A DNA stretch of 64,000 nucleotides from Chaetorhynchus papuensis. Its lineage: Eukaryota; Chordata; Aves; Passeriformes; Rhipiduridae. Location of the stretch: the NCBI GenBank assembly GCA_013396525.1, contig VWYX01001364.1, positions 95,001 to 159,000 of the forward strand. The letters run 5' to 3'. Below the pieces are notes generated by a model, which searched no databases, was not told where the DNA came from, and worked only from the letters and a program-made list of their open reading frames with translations. Below are positions 27,559 to 39,306 of the stretch, one piece after another. The position numbers were made by a program, and so were the translations under genes. Position 1 is the first letter of the stretch. Every line of letters starts with the position of its first letter.

Positions 27559-30500
27559 AGTCCTTCATCTGCAGATGTAGGATCTCAGGAGACCGTGACC
27601 TCGTGGCAACTGCCTTCCCCTTGTACTGCTCTGAAGACAGAGAGGCTAAAATTCCCAAGCTCCATTAAAAAGTATTTTGCAAAGACTTGGTTTTCCATGA
27701 TTTCATAAGCTATCCAGAAAAGGATTATAGCGAGGAATATATGTTTCAGGAAAATAATTATTTTTGCAGGTAATATTACTATTATTGTTGTTGTTTCTGT
27801 TGAAAGTGTAGCAAATGTTTTCATGTTTAATGGATTTGTCAGCTTCTGTATTTTCATGATTGCAGTAGAGTTTTCACCTAATAACACTGATTCCATTGGC
27901 ATTAGGAAGGCAGCAGGGTGGTGCTATGTAGGCAGGTAATATGTTTGTTGTCTAATTATTGGCTAATTCCTTATCTTTGCGACTGTGGTGCCCTGGATGC
28001 CCTTCTGTATGGCTTTTCCTCACTTGTAACAAGCAGATTTAATTCATCATTTCCCAGCATTTGTCAAGATAGTGCTAATTTGCTTATTGTTCTGTTAGAA
28101 GGGAAAACACGAATTACATTCACCAACCACACTCCCACCTCTGTACAGGAAACTTCTTGTAGTAATTTACAGAATACAAATTTCCTCTCTAGATAAGGGT
28201 GAATATTAAGCAAGGAAAAATCCCAGAAATTGTGATGGTATGAGGTGGAAAAAATCCATTTATCAGGGCTGTTTGCTCCTTACATTGCACAGTCATTACA
28301 CATTGGCACAAGTGCTTGAAAAAAATGTTCTGGTTGACTGAGGAATTCATCCTAAGTCTGCGTTTTATGCAGGAAATTGGATGCTGGTGAGGTGTGAATG
28401 AGCCAGGGTTAGGGAGACCTCAGGAGTCAGAGATGCCAGAGGACACAAGGAGACACGAGAGGGAGGGAAAAGGGAAGATCAGAATGAGAAGACTGAAAGA
28501 TGGGAGCTGCATCAGATCACAGTCCTTCCTTAACCTACAGATCCAGTTTCACAGAGGAAAACTTCCACTTTGAAAATGTAAGATTCTGGAAAAGGAGGCA
28601 GAGGGGGAGGTTGGTTAGGTTGGAGGATGGAAACAGGATTTATTGTGTCTGCCATCAAGCCTGCAATATTTCTGTGGAAAAAGCCCTACCTTTAGAAAGT
28701 GGTTTTAGAAGTCCAGTGAGGTGAAAAATAAATCCAGGGCCTGACAGCTCCTCTCCTTTGGAGGTGATTTAATGCCAAGTCTCAATTCAGCTGAGGGGAG
28801 TAAGGCAGCACACTTCCAGAGGAGCAGCGTTTATACCTAGACATAATTTCTCTCCTGTAGCTGAACATGTGGCCTCAGGAGATTGGGAGTGAATTTACAG
28901 CCGGTGGATTTGTGACCATGAGCTACGTTCAGTGCAGTGCCCGTGGGGATCCTTTCTTCTCAGTTCGGTATTGGTATCTCAGCCAAGCATTCTTGATATC
29001 ACAGGGAAAAGGCTAAGCAGAAGTGGCAATTTGCATAACTAAAAGAGTAGAGCAGGCTTCTTTATACCTACTGTTTTCTGAACTCACGGTTTTTTTGAGG
29101 TCCTACTGCGTTCTTCCTTGTGGTCCTCTCCATTTTTGGGGTCACCTTCCAAATAAGAGGTCTATGTACCTGCTAAGTACCCAGCATGGATAGAAACACT
29201 TTAACCTCTTCTTTTTTTGTGCACATTAGTCTTTTAAACTCCAAATAATATCCTCAGGGAGGCTTTTCAGTTGGAGAAGGGGTAATTTTTATATCAGAGT
29301 GGTTCTTAATGAAGGCAACAGGAGCATTACCACTAAATCCAGAAAAGGGTGTAAAAAGGTCTATACGTTAATTTGAGGCATCAAATCTTGATTAATTTTT
29401 TTCAATTCTGTTAATTCCAGGATTTATTGCAGCATTCAGCTGGAACATGTAACAAAACTTGTAGTTACAGATACATCTCCAGGTTTGATTTTCTGCATAA
29501 AGTCAGGTATACTTGTTCATAACCAGCAGGCAGTTTTGTCCTGCTGAAAACCTCATTAAAATATTTCTGTATTTTTCCCTAACAAAAAAAAAAGGTAAAT
29601 AACAGTTTTTGTGTTATCAGATACGGTTGAAACTCTATTTTGTTCTGCTCCACTAGGTAGTAGATGAGATAAAAAATCCTGATGAGGAGGGCATGCAGAT
29701 TGTGCTTCTAACTACTGTGTGAAAATTGGTTTAGATTTGTATGAGCTACAAGAGTTTAAAAGCACACTTTGCTGTGACACATGGTGTTTTACATTGCTCC
29801 TAAATTAATGACTTGCCTCAGCCATGCCAGGGGTGCATGTGTGCACAGAAACTTTCATGGAACAGATGGCTGCCAAATATTTCCATTTAACTTGTGAAGG
29901 CACATAAAAAATTTAATTTCTGTAGTTAGCTGGAGTAGCATTTCTGACAACATCACTAGATACAGAAATGTTGATTTGTTGTGCATGGAGTTTCCATTGT
30001 TTCTTGTTCTTTAAAACAGTGATCCAATGTTTTAGAATTGCCCTTATGTTAAAATTTGCAGAAACTGGTAAAACAACAGGTGAAAGCTTCCTGTGAAGAG
30101 CATCGTTTCTGCACCTGTGCTCTGGATGACTTCATCATGTCCTTGCTGAGTGGCCCTGCGGCACAGGTGCCACTGCCATGGGTATTGGCACCTACCACAC
30201 TCACAGCCCTGGAGGAGATTGTGTTGCCCTCTTCGAGAAATGTATCTCAAAAGCCACAAAGTATGGAGTTAACCACTTATTCTGCCTCCCAGTTGACACC
30301 ATTACTGGGGTCACTAACACCTAAATACTGTGTTACAAAATTAGAGAATGTTAGGGAAAATGTACACTTTGGGTGTGTTACCTTTTTTCATCCTTTCAGT
30401 TGAATGTAAATTGAATTAAGTTTAAAAATCATGTACATTAGTCATCAAATTATATAATCTTAATTGGGATCTATGTTTCATTACAAAGCATATTTATTTC

Positions 30501-31593
30501 AGAATGTAAGGCCTGGACTTTGACAAAAATGGCATTACTTTGCCATCTGGCACAATTCTCAAGGACAGATCCTGTCTGTGACTTTGCTAAAGCTTTGTTA
30601 CCTCTGATTTTATTTAAATCATTGAACGGAATATCTTCAGGTTGTCTTAGGAAACTGTTACACAAACCAAAGATCTGGCTTTGATCTCTCTGTAGATCTG
30701 GCTATATTTCTTCTTGCAAATCAGTCTAAATTCTTCTCTATTGAGAAAGAGTTTGAGAGAGGCTCTTTGCTGTCATGGCTGTCTTGCCTGTCATTGAACA
30801 GGTCTTTAATTCATACATCATTTCTATCTTCTTTTAACTGTTCTAGTTTTTCTCTCATCTTTTGAACAGCCTAATTAGATTTTTGGGTTTAGTTCCAGAG
30901 ACATGCACTGAGTGATCCCTTGCTTGATTTTCAGTAACTGAGGACAGACACAACTCTCTTACTTCAGACAGTTATTTAAAAGCACCAGCACTTCCTGAGG
31001 TTTGTTCTGGTTTGAGTTTTTCTTTAAATCTAATAGCCTATGGGATGCTGGACCCTCTGCTGGTGTGATGTTCTTACCGCATTGTTATGGCTGGACCTTA
31101 AGCTGTTGCAAATCCGTGATTTTTCATAAAATTTACCACACTGGTTCTTCAGCTCTGTTCGTAATATTTGCCTAACATACAGTTCAGATACTCAGCAGTC
31201 TTTGCTTAGCCTGTGTTGTGGTTGGGCTTTTTGTATCCTTTCAATTAAAATATTTAGTGTTTAATCACAGTAGGACATTGTTTGGTAATACTATATAATT
31301 AAATGGTGGTGGTTGTTGAAGTGTATAATTAGGATTTCTGACAATTCATTGTGATTCTCTGGACTGCTGCAAAGAAGAACAAAGCCAGAGAGAAAATGCT
31401 GGCTGGGTTATATAAATAAGTGAGAGATGATGATGAGGGTTCTCCCCTCATTTAATGAAAGAGTTTGTGTACATTACATAGAATAAAGTATTTCTTAGGC
31501 TGAAAGCTTTCCAGAGATAATAGTGTTGGCCCTCTGAGGCTCTTTATTATGTCAGATGTGGGATTCTGATTTATGGGAAGTGGCCGCTGCCTC

Positions 31594-31612
31594 CAGCAGA
31601 CTCAGTCTGCTG
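31594..31612. repeat. Perfect inverted repeat, 9-bp arms, 1-base centre
   Basis: CAGCAGACT, a single C, then AGTCTGCTG. The arms are exactly complementary. It lies in the large intron with no associated element. Confidence 0.85.
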
Positions 31613-32004
31613 TGTGGAGGAGAATTTGCTTGATGGCCCCTGTGTGCAGAGCTTCGGGCTGCAGTGTGCAGATCATCAAGGGCTGAGTTTTCCCAGGGTG
31701 TCCCAGAGAAGGAAACCCCTCATGTTTACTGAAGTACCCTGGGCTTTTGGGACAAAGTGCACCCCTTCCACTTCAGGGGATGAGGGACAGGGTGAGCCCT
31801 GGCAGCCCCAGCCCCAGCATTGCCCCCTCAGTGTTGCGACTTGCTCTGTAGAGGTGGGATTATGGAAGTCCTGTAAATAGTGGAGTCTTCTATTTTCTTA
31901 AGCCTTAAGGAACAGCTCCTCACCACTTCTATTTTTTAGGAGTCTAGGAATCTGCTGTTCTCCTGGAATGCAAGCTGAAAGTCCCACATAATTACATAGC
32001 TGCA

Positions 32005-32770
32005 AGAATCATAGAACAGCTTGGCTTTGAAGGGACCTTTAGAATTAGTCATCTAGTCCAATTGCTCTTCAATGAGCAGGGACATCTTCATCAAGATCAG
32101 TTTGCTCAGAGCCCTGTTCACTCTGACCTTGAATGTTTCCAGGGATGGGACATCTACCATCTCTCTGAGCAACCTGTTCCAGTAATTCACTATACTAACT
32201 GTAAAAATCTTCATTCTTATATCTAATCTGAATCTACCCTCTTTTGGTTTAAAGCCATTTCCTCTTGTCCTATCACAAGAGACCCTGCTAAAAAGTTTGT
32301 CCCCATCTTTCTTATCAGCCCCCTGCAAGTATTGAAAGGCCACAATAAAGTTCCTTTGAAGGCTTTTCTCCTCCAGGTTGAACAGTCCCAACTCTCTCAT
32401 CTTGTCTTCACAGGAGACATGTTCCAGCCCCTCTGATCATCTTCATGTCCCTCACCTGGACCAACTCCAACAGGTCCATGTCTTTCCTGTGCTGGGGACC
32501 CCAGACCTGTACACAGGTGGAGTCTTTCCAGAGCAGAACAGAGGGGCAGAATTGCCTCCCTCCACTGCTGGCCCTGCTGCTTTTGATGCAGCCCAGGATC
32601 TGTTTGGCTTTCTAAGCTGCCAGGGCACATTGCCAGCCCATGTCCAGTTTTTTGTACACCAGCATTCCCAAGTCCTTCTTGGCATAGCTGCTCTTGATCT
32701 GTTCATGCCCCAGCCTATATTGATACCAGGGATTGCCCCAACCTTGCACTTGGAAAGAAAGGGGCACCAG
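32005..32770 (-). mobile_element. CR1 LINE fragment, antisense, about 0.77 kb
   Basis: The low-coordinate end, AATCATAGAACAGCTTGGCT, is the reverse complement of the CR1 3' terminus. Reading the minus strand gives FRLDIRMKIFTVSIVNYWNR and VPSLETFKVRVNRALSK of the ORF2 C-terminus. Further into the element come segments matching the CR1 stretch CCAGGGCACATTGCCAGCCC and a Cys/Trp-rich upstream part. The copy is the longest in the window, 5'-truncated, with interrupted frames. The high-coordinate border is approximate. Confidence 0.93.
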
Positions 32771-34304
32771 GTGAATAAGAAATCTTGAATGTGAAGTTCA
32801 GGATACAATCACAGGCACTGGGACCACTGGCCCTGGTACGGGTTGCGCAGCATCGCGAGGCACAGATTTCCAGACTGGGCTTTTGAGGTGTGTTTTCTTC
32901 TCTCCAGAGGTTATTTGCACAAGCTGCCAGCTGTGCAGCAGGGCAATCAGATTATGCTGAACACTGTAGAAACCTGTGGAGATGGGGTGGTTTGGGTTGG
33001 GTTCATTTATTTATTAATTTTTGAAGAAAGAAGCTCTGTGTCTTGCAGTGTTTACTTGAAATATAGAGTGGCTGTTTCAGCCTGTGTCTTGCTGCCATGC
33101 TTCATAATTTTCCGCCTGGCATAGGAAAACTGGAACAAGTTAGGCAAGTACATACCCACTGCTGAGATTTCAAGTTTAGCTACTTTAATTGCTTCCTAAT
33201 AAATAACCAGAAACTTTTTCAAAGCAAGCATAGCTTGCATTTATCCCTATTTGATTACAAAACCAGAAGCAAAACTAGCAAATTCCAGAACAAATGACAG
33301 CATGTTTGTGCTAAATATTTTTTTCCAATGGCATTGTAAAAATCTGATAATTAAGTTAAGCAGGCTGTTGCAATCCACCTGCCCACAAGCCAGCACTGCA
33401 CTACTTGAGTGAGCAGGACCATTGCCATTGTGGAGAGAGGGCTTGCCAAGACTGTGGAATGGGAGGAGGTGTGGACCTTTACATATTAGATAGGAAATAT
33501 GTAGGGCATCTATTTATGTGTAGTTCAAATTATAGCTTTTATGGTGTCAGAAAAGACTCTAAACTGAAGAAATAAGTTTTATCTCAAAAAAATAATTTAA
33601 AAAGGCATGAACCAGTCTCAATTTTTGCCATTTGTGACCATTATAAAGAAAATTGCTTTCTGAACTAGGCCAGCATATGGAACCATCGAATCATCAGTTT
33701 TGCTCAGTGCAACAAAACCATTCATGAAGGATCATGGGAATTGTTTTCATGAGGGGTAGGTTAATAACCTGTGACACAATACAAAAGAGAAGACAAAAAT
33801 CTCACTGTGAATTTTGTGGCTAGTTAGATCCAGTAATCTTAAACCTATACAAAGTTATTGTTGTCAAAGATGCTGTTCCCTACTTTTTCTTAGACTGTGC
33901 TAATATAATATGCTGGGGTTTTGTCATTACCAAAGGTCATTACCTCTGTAAAAAACATACACACACATATTTTTCCATATATTTGAACTCAAATGTGTGT
34001 TTCTGTGTACATATATATGAAAATACACACATGCATGAATTTTAAAATCCTCTTTCTCCTATGAGACAAACTTACTTCCCTAATTGCTAGTCATGAGTAT
34101 TAATAAACACCTATCATTTTACCCTTGGGTGCCTAAATTTAAGCACTTAGAGACAGGTTTTTCAAAGCATTTAGAAATTTAAACCTGGAGATTGATTCCT
34201 TGTGGGATCACCTACTTTTGCTAGTGAGATAGACACCACTGGGAGCTTGTTGCAACTCTGCGTGGTTAATTATCTCTCAGTATTTGACTCCTAGTTACAC
34301 ATTG

Positions 34305-34430
34305 AATCATAGAATGGTTCATGTTGGAAGGGAACCCAAAGATCATGTAGTTTCTGCCTCCCTGCCACGGACAGGGGCACCTTCCAGGGCAGGAGGCTTG
34401 GATTGGATGTGTATAGTTTGCTCAGGTCCC
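34305..34430 (-). mobile_element. CR1 LINE 3'-end fragment, antisense
   Basis: The + strand AATCATAGAATGGTTCATGT, then TGGAAGGGAACCCAAAGATC and CCACGGACAGGGGCACCTTC are the reverse complement of a CR1 3' UTR. It is short and truncated, and the upper border is approximate. Confidence 0.88.
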
Positions 34431-34901
34431 TTTAAACATAGGTATTAGGTCTACTGCTGTTTTGAAAACATTAGCTTTGAGAAAACAATCATTTGAAGGC
34501 TGCAAACTAGGCTTGCGGTCTTCCTTCCGAAATTCAAGGGATGTTATCTCTTTTCAGTGAATCACCCTGGGGAAAACCCCTCCAAACTAATGTATTTTCA
34601 TTTACTGCACTGCATTTCTTTATCTTATCAGTACATTTCTTGTCAGGGTTATGAAGGAAACCTTGCATCTTTGTCAAAATTGATTTGCTAGCAGAAATAT
34701 TATGAGGCCACCTATGATCCTGCAGCCAGAGCCAAGAAAAGAACACAGAGGCAAAAAGAAATACTCAGAAAAAAAAATGTGTGTGCCTGTCATTTTCCAG
34801 TGTTCAGAGATGTGCTCCTGAAGCGTAATACAGTTGAGGAGTCAGGCATTTTGTAAGGCGGTTACAAAGAGCAAAGATATTTAGTCTCCCATTAAAACCA
34901 T

Positions 34902-34948
34902 GGAAAAAAACAACAACAACCAAAATCCCCCAAACAAACAAAAACCAA
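34902..34948. repeat. A/C-rich low-complexity tract (CAA/CAAA)
   Basis: Runs of CAACAACAACC, CCCCCAAACAAACAAAAACC and similar, with essentially no T or G apart from one T. It mirrors, in complement, the G/T-rich tract at 2371-2446. Confidence 0.7.
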
Positions 34949-35695
34949 AAAGCCCAGCTCCTCCTTCAGCAAAACCTCTTCTTGGAGCCCAAAAGGAATC
35001 TGCAGATGTATACCCCCTGCATGAGAACAAAGTCTTCAGTCACTGGAATGCAATGCTATAAAAACAAATACTACAAAGCCTGGTAACAGGGGGATGTCTC
35101 ACTTGCATATTTTTTTGTGACCATTTTGGTTTGCAGAGAAGGGGGTCCCCAAAGCATGTGAGCCAGCAGGATCTCTTTGTACTAAGTTGCTGTCTGTTTG
35201 GCCAGATGTCTTCCCAACAGTGAGGCAGAAAAACCAGGGCTCTTATTAAAATAAGTCAGGGAAAGGAATGGAAAAAAGCATGTGTCCAGTGAAATGAGGC
35301 ACATTGTGTCCCATCTGATATTTATTAAACTTTGATCGAATCGGCAGTGAGAAATGCACATCATGCGGAAGTGACCCTGGCTCCCTGGGTTTGGAAGTCA
35401 GTGACAAATGTCTGGGAGCAGACCAACATTGAAAACACGTGTACAGGACACAGAGAGGAGTGTGCTGCACTAGGAGCACCACTAACAAATGGAGAAGAGC
35501 TGACTTCAGCTGAGAACGCCCTTTTGGAGGTTTTATATTTGTTCTGTCAGTGGTGTGTAGGGTCTTTCCCCGTCCATTTAGTCTACAGCTTTCTAGATGA
35601 GATGTGATACATCTCCTGGAAGAACGCTGCATTTTGTGTAAGCCATGACAGCAAGCAGCCTAGTGGATAAAACTGGGGAAATTCTGTCAAATTAA

Positions 35696-35717
35696 AGCCT
35701 GAGCCTGGGCTCAGGCT
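35696..35717. repeat. Perfect inverted repeat, 10-bp arms, 2-base centre
   Basis: AGCCTGAGCC, TG, then GGCTCAGGCT: exact complementarity over ten bases. It is GC-rich within an AT-rich intron. No function is assigned. Confidence 0.88.
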
Positions 35718-38700
35718 AGCCTCAGTTCTCAGCTTTTGTGGTAAACCATGATTTTATGCCAACCTGCTGGGTTTTGTGTAATCACAGTAAGCATTTTTAA
35801 TCGTCTCCCATTTGTTCTTGCTTAATGTTTTGGCTATCACATCTTTTCAGAACAACCTTTCAATGAAAACGTGTCCTCACAACATGGACTAAATGCATCT
35901 CCTATATCAGAACAATCTTATTTGAGCATGATTCTTAAGCGAGGTAGTGGGGGAGAACAATGGGGCAAGTTGAAGTCAGGGTGTGTGCTGGGGAGGTTGG
36001 GGAGCCCTGATTATAATGTAGTTCATCCCTGTACAGAGAGGGTTGCATTCCTGGCTTTTGCCTTTGCATATAGCCTGATACACTTAACTGCTCAGACATC
36101 AGAATGAGTCTTCCAAATTTTTTCTTCAAGGGGTACCTATATCTTTGGTATTTTTGTAGTAGTTTTTATATGTTTAGTGAACTAGAAAATCAGGTGTTAC
36201 TAGCAGCAGACTTAAGCACTACATGTTTGCAATAAAGAGCAAATTTAATTGCTCTGAAAGACTTTACTGTGTCCTAGGTAAAAGAAAACAAAGGAGCCTG
36301 TTAGAGCTCCCTGGCTTTTCACTCCAGTCCTAGACATGGGTCATGTTAGATGAGGGTAGCAGGGGTTCATTGGCAATCAGATGCAGTTTTAGGCTGACAG
36401 GCAGAAAGCCCCAGCAAGGAATGCAATACACAGTTCCAGGCCAGCTCAGTTAATGGAATCACTCCAGCCTGTATGATGGTTTTAGTATGATGTGCCTGTG
36501 TTATTGATACCAACCGTGCTGGACTGTTAAAGGATGGGAAGGTCTGGCTTTTGTTGGGGTGCTGCTCTGATGTCAGTTTGAAATACACTGAAACTAAAAG
36601 TTCCAAAAAGCCGAAGTGCTGTTTTATTGAACCAGAGGTAGAGAGGGCTGAGCCAAGTGAAACTAGATCCCTGTGAAGCACTGGAACATACATGATCCTT
36701 GATGCTGAACTGTAGTACGTCCAGTGACATCAGTGAAGTTTCAGCTCCTTACACTACCCAGGAAGCCAGAGTACAGTGACAGAAAGCAGGTCATGTCATA
36801 AAATGAGTAATCTTAATATGAGACAGTTATCAAGTGAAACTTTTCTTTGTGCAATTGCTGCCAAAGGCTTTGTTTTTACTTCTGCCTTTCTCTGTGTTTT
36901 GTATGTCTGCAGTCCATCATTCTTCCGAGATAGGGATCTAGGCCTGCCTCAATTAACATTAAAATAAGGAGGATCAAGCTTTCTGTTATCTGTGTATTTA
37001 GAAAGTGAATGTGATGTGAGTTTTGACCTCTCCCCCACCCCCCAGCTTGTTTTTGGATATGTGGGACTTTCTAAGACAACCAAATTGGAATCTGAATTTT
37101 AAACCCTTCAGGGAACGAACCTTGTATTTAGGATACCGGGGCTCAAGGAGCCCATTAGCACCAGCTAAGACCAGCAAAATGGTGGTCCAGACACCACCGA
37201 GTTCCCACTGTGAAATAATGTCAGTCTCTGAATACCTATTGGAAACCTTTAGAAAACTGCACTTTCCCTTTCCTGCTTTTTCAGCAATTAGAGCTCCCTC
37301 ACCAGCAAACTCCTTGAGACTGTAAACCAAAGCAAGCAAGCCAGCCCAAGTATCAGGATCCATAAGCAAAACTGACCACTGAATTATGGACCCTTCACCT
37401 TTTCTTTTGTGGTGCAGTGGTTACCACCCTCCCAAATCCAAGTCACCAGTAAATGGGCTGTGCAACTGCCTGTCTCTGTGCCAGCTCCCTCCCTTCCCAG
37501 CTCACAGGCAGGAGAGAAGCCTTTACTCTCTGGAATTTCTGGTCTTGAGTTTATGCTTACAAGCCTTTGTCTCATTTTCCCATAATGTTGCTGAAAAAAG
37601 AACCAGATGTTCCCAACCGGCCTTATGCCTAAACCCCAAGGAACCCAAATCTATGACATCACTTTCATCACATGGCAACAGAATGTGATGTCACACCTGA
37701 AAATTTAGGAAAAACATGTGATGATGTAATGTGGAAAAGACCTGCAAAAGATGCATTTCTGCCTTAGCCACAGCAAGTATGTGTGCAGAGGGAATTGAAG
37801 AAAATGCCTTGTCAAATAAACTTTGTATAAATCCTCCTCCTGAGTTGCTCCAATATGGTAATCCTTCCTCCTTAGGCTTAAAGGAAGTCATTGGAAAATG
37901 TCATTGGAGAGAGAAATGCAGTTGACTTAACTCATTATGTTGGTCACCCATCCTCCATTAACCCAGGGGATGTGGCCCAAGCTTTTCTCTTAAAAAAATG
38001 AGAAATAAAAAACCACTCTGCAGAAGGTCATGAGTTTGGAAAAGTAAAATCATCTGTGCGTTAGGCCTCGGGGGAAATATAAGTTACTCATAAAAAGCTA
38101 CAGAGCAAGTTTTGATTAGTTAAGTAATCTGGTACATAGAATTTATTAGAGCTTAAAGCTTTCCTGTGGGACTCCCCTAATAGTACACAAATAGAGTGAA
38201 ATATCAAAGAAATGCATTTTCTGACAGACACAGAAAATTACATTAATCCTGGCCTGCTTAACGCACCTTGGAAAGACGGATAAATCCCACCCATTTGTTC
38301 CAGCACACTGGCCCAGTTTTCAGGTTTTTACACATTTGTGCTTCTGATTAATAATCAATGCTTCCAATGCTCTTGAGTTGTTCCCAAGGAGCACAAAAGA
38401 GGAAAAATTGCTTCCCCAATAGACTCAAAGGTATCAAGCCATTCTGCAAAAAAGTTCAAATACAAAATAGTAAAGTTCTATTTTCTCTCCTCAGCTTGAG
38501 GCCCTTTTTCTCAAGCTTGTCCACAAAGAGAAATTCCCCAGCATTTTTTCTGTGGATGTACAGATGGATCTATTAGTAAAGCACCCCTTCTTTTCTGTGG
38601 AAATAATGTTCTCCAACACCCCCCAAAAATATGCAAAAAGTCTCTTTCATTAGGGAAAGAAAGCATTTGCATGGTAACTATCTGTGGTAATTGTTACAAA

Positions 38701-39183
38701 GCAGAACTAGTACTCCTACCAGGTTTTCACAGTGCTATTTTATTTCTGTGTTTTCCTTCTGCCAGAGCATTTATTGTGTTCTATTGCCCCCACAGAGATA
38801 CCAAATGCTAAGAAAGAGCTTCTGCAGTGTGATGCTTGACAGAGGAGATGCTAATGAAGGTTTTATTTCCAAAGCTCACCATAGCCTTGTTAGCACAATC
38901 AGAAAATAGCCATCTCTCCAGAAAGCCAGAGGTTTTCTAGTGAAGCAGAACCTACTTCTCTTACACATGCTAAAATCCCAAAGAGATTGTTTCACTGAGC
39001 TGATATTTTAACCACCTTGAAGTTTGTCCTGGCAGCATAGGCAAACAGGCACCCCATATGTAAACATCATCTGCTTACATAAATAATTTGCTCTTTAGAA
39101 AACAGAGGAAAGGAAATGGGGAGCTGAACCCAGCAGTGTGTTCTTTGCCATTGTTTTGAATTTCTTTAAATCTTCTTTTGCAG

Positions 39184-39306
39184 GTATTCAGGAGGGGAGC
39201 CAATGTACCAAGTGTAAAAATAACTGGGCACTGAAGTTCTCCATCATCTTATTATATATTTTATGTGCCCTGTTAACAATCACAGTAGCCATTCTGGGAT
39301 ACAAAG
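39184..39306 (+). CDS. COLEC12: COLEC12 exon encoding the juxtamembrane and transmembrane segment (about residues 20-61)
   Basis: This 123-bp exon is preceded by a pyrimidine-rich acceptor (TCTTCTTTTGCAG) and followed by the donor GTATGTATG. It begins with two bases completing a split glycine and ends with the first base of a split valine, so it is a phase 1-1 exon. It encodes a short polar segment with two cysteines (TKCKNNWALK) and then a hydrophobic stretch, FSIILLYILCALLTITVAIL, which is the single signal-anchor of this type II protein. The N-terminal side is cytoplasmic and everything after GYK is extracellular. The sequence is almost identical to the mammalian protein as I recall it. 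The preceding exon(s), carrying the start codon and the Tyr-based internalisation motif, are not visible upstream. Confidence 0.96.

Larger units (their letters stand above)
1..39183 (+). other. COLEC12: Large 5' intron of COLEC12 (truncated at window start)
   Basis: I find no supportable coding exon in this 39-kb stretch. The open frames here are short, lack family resemblance and often overlap on both strands. I looked for the small exon that should encode the cytoplasmic residues just before the transmembrane exon and did not find it, so this is most simply a single intron continuing upstream. It holds the four CR1 fragments, the pentamer microsatellite and the simple tracts listed separately. 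The remaining sequence is unremarkable AT-leaning DNA with poly-T runs. Conserved enhancers may be present but cannot be recognised without alignment. Confidence 0.8.

Noticed and set aside
32378..32808. Open frames of 118-136 codons on both strands
   Set aside because: They lie within the antisense CR1 fragment and reflect decayed ORF2 sequence or its shadow.
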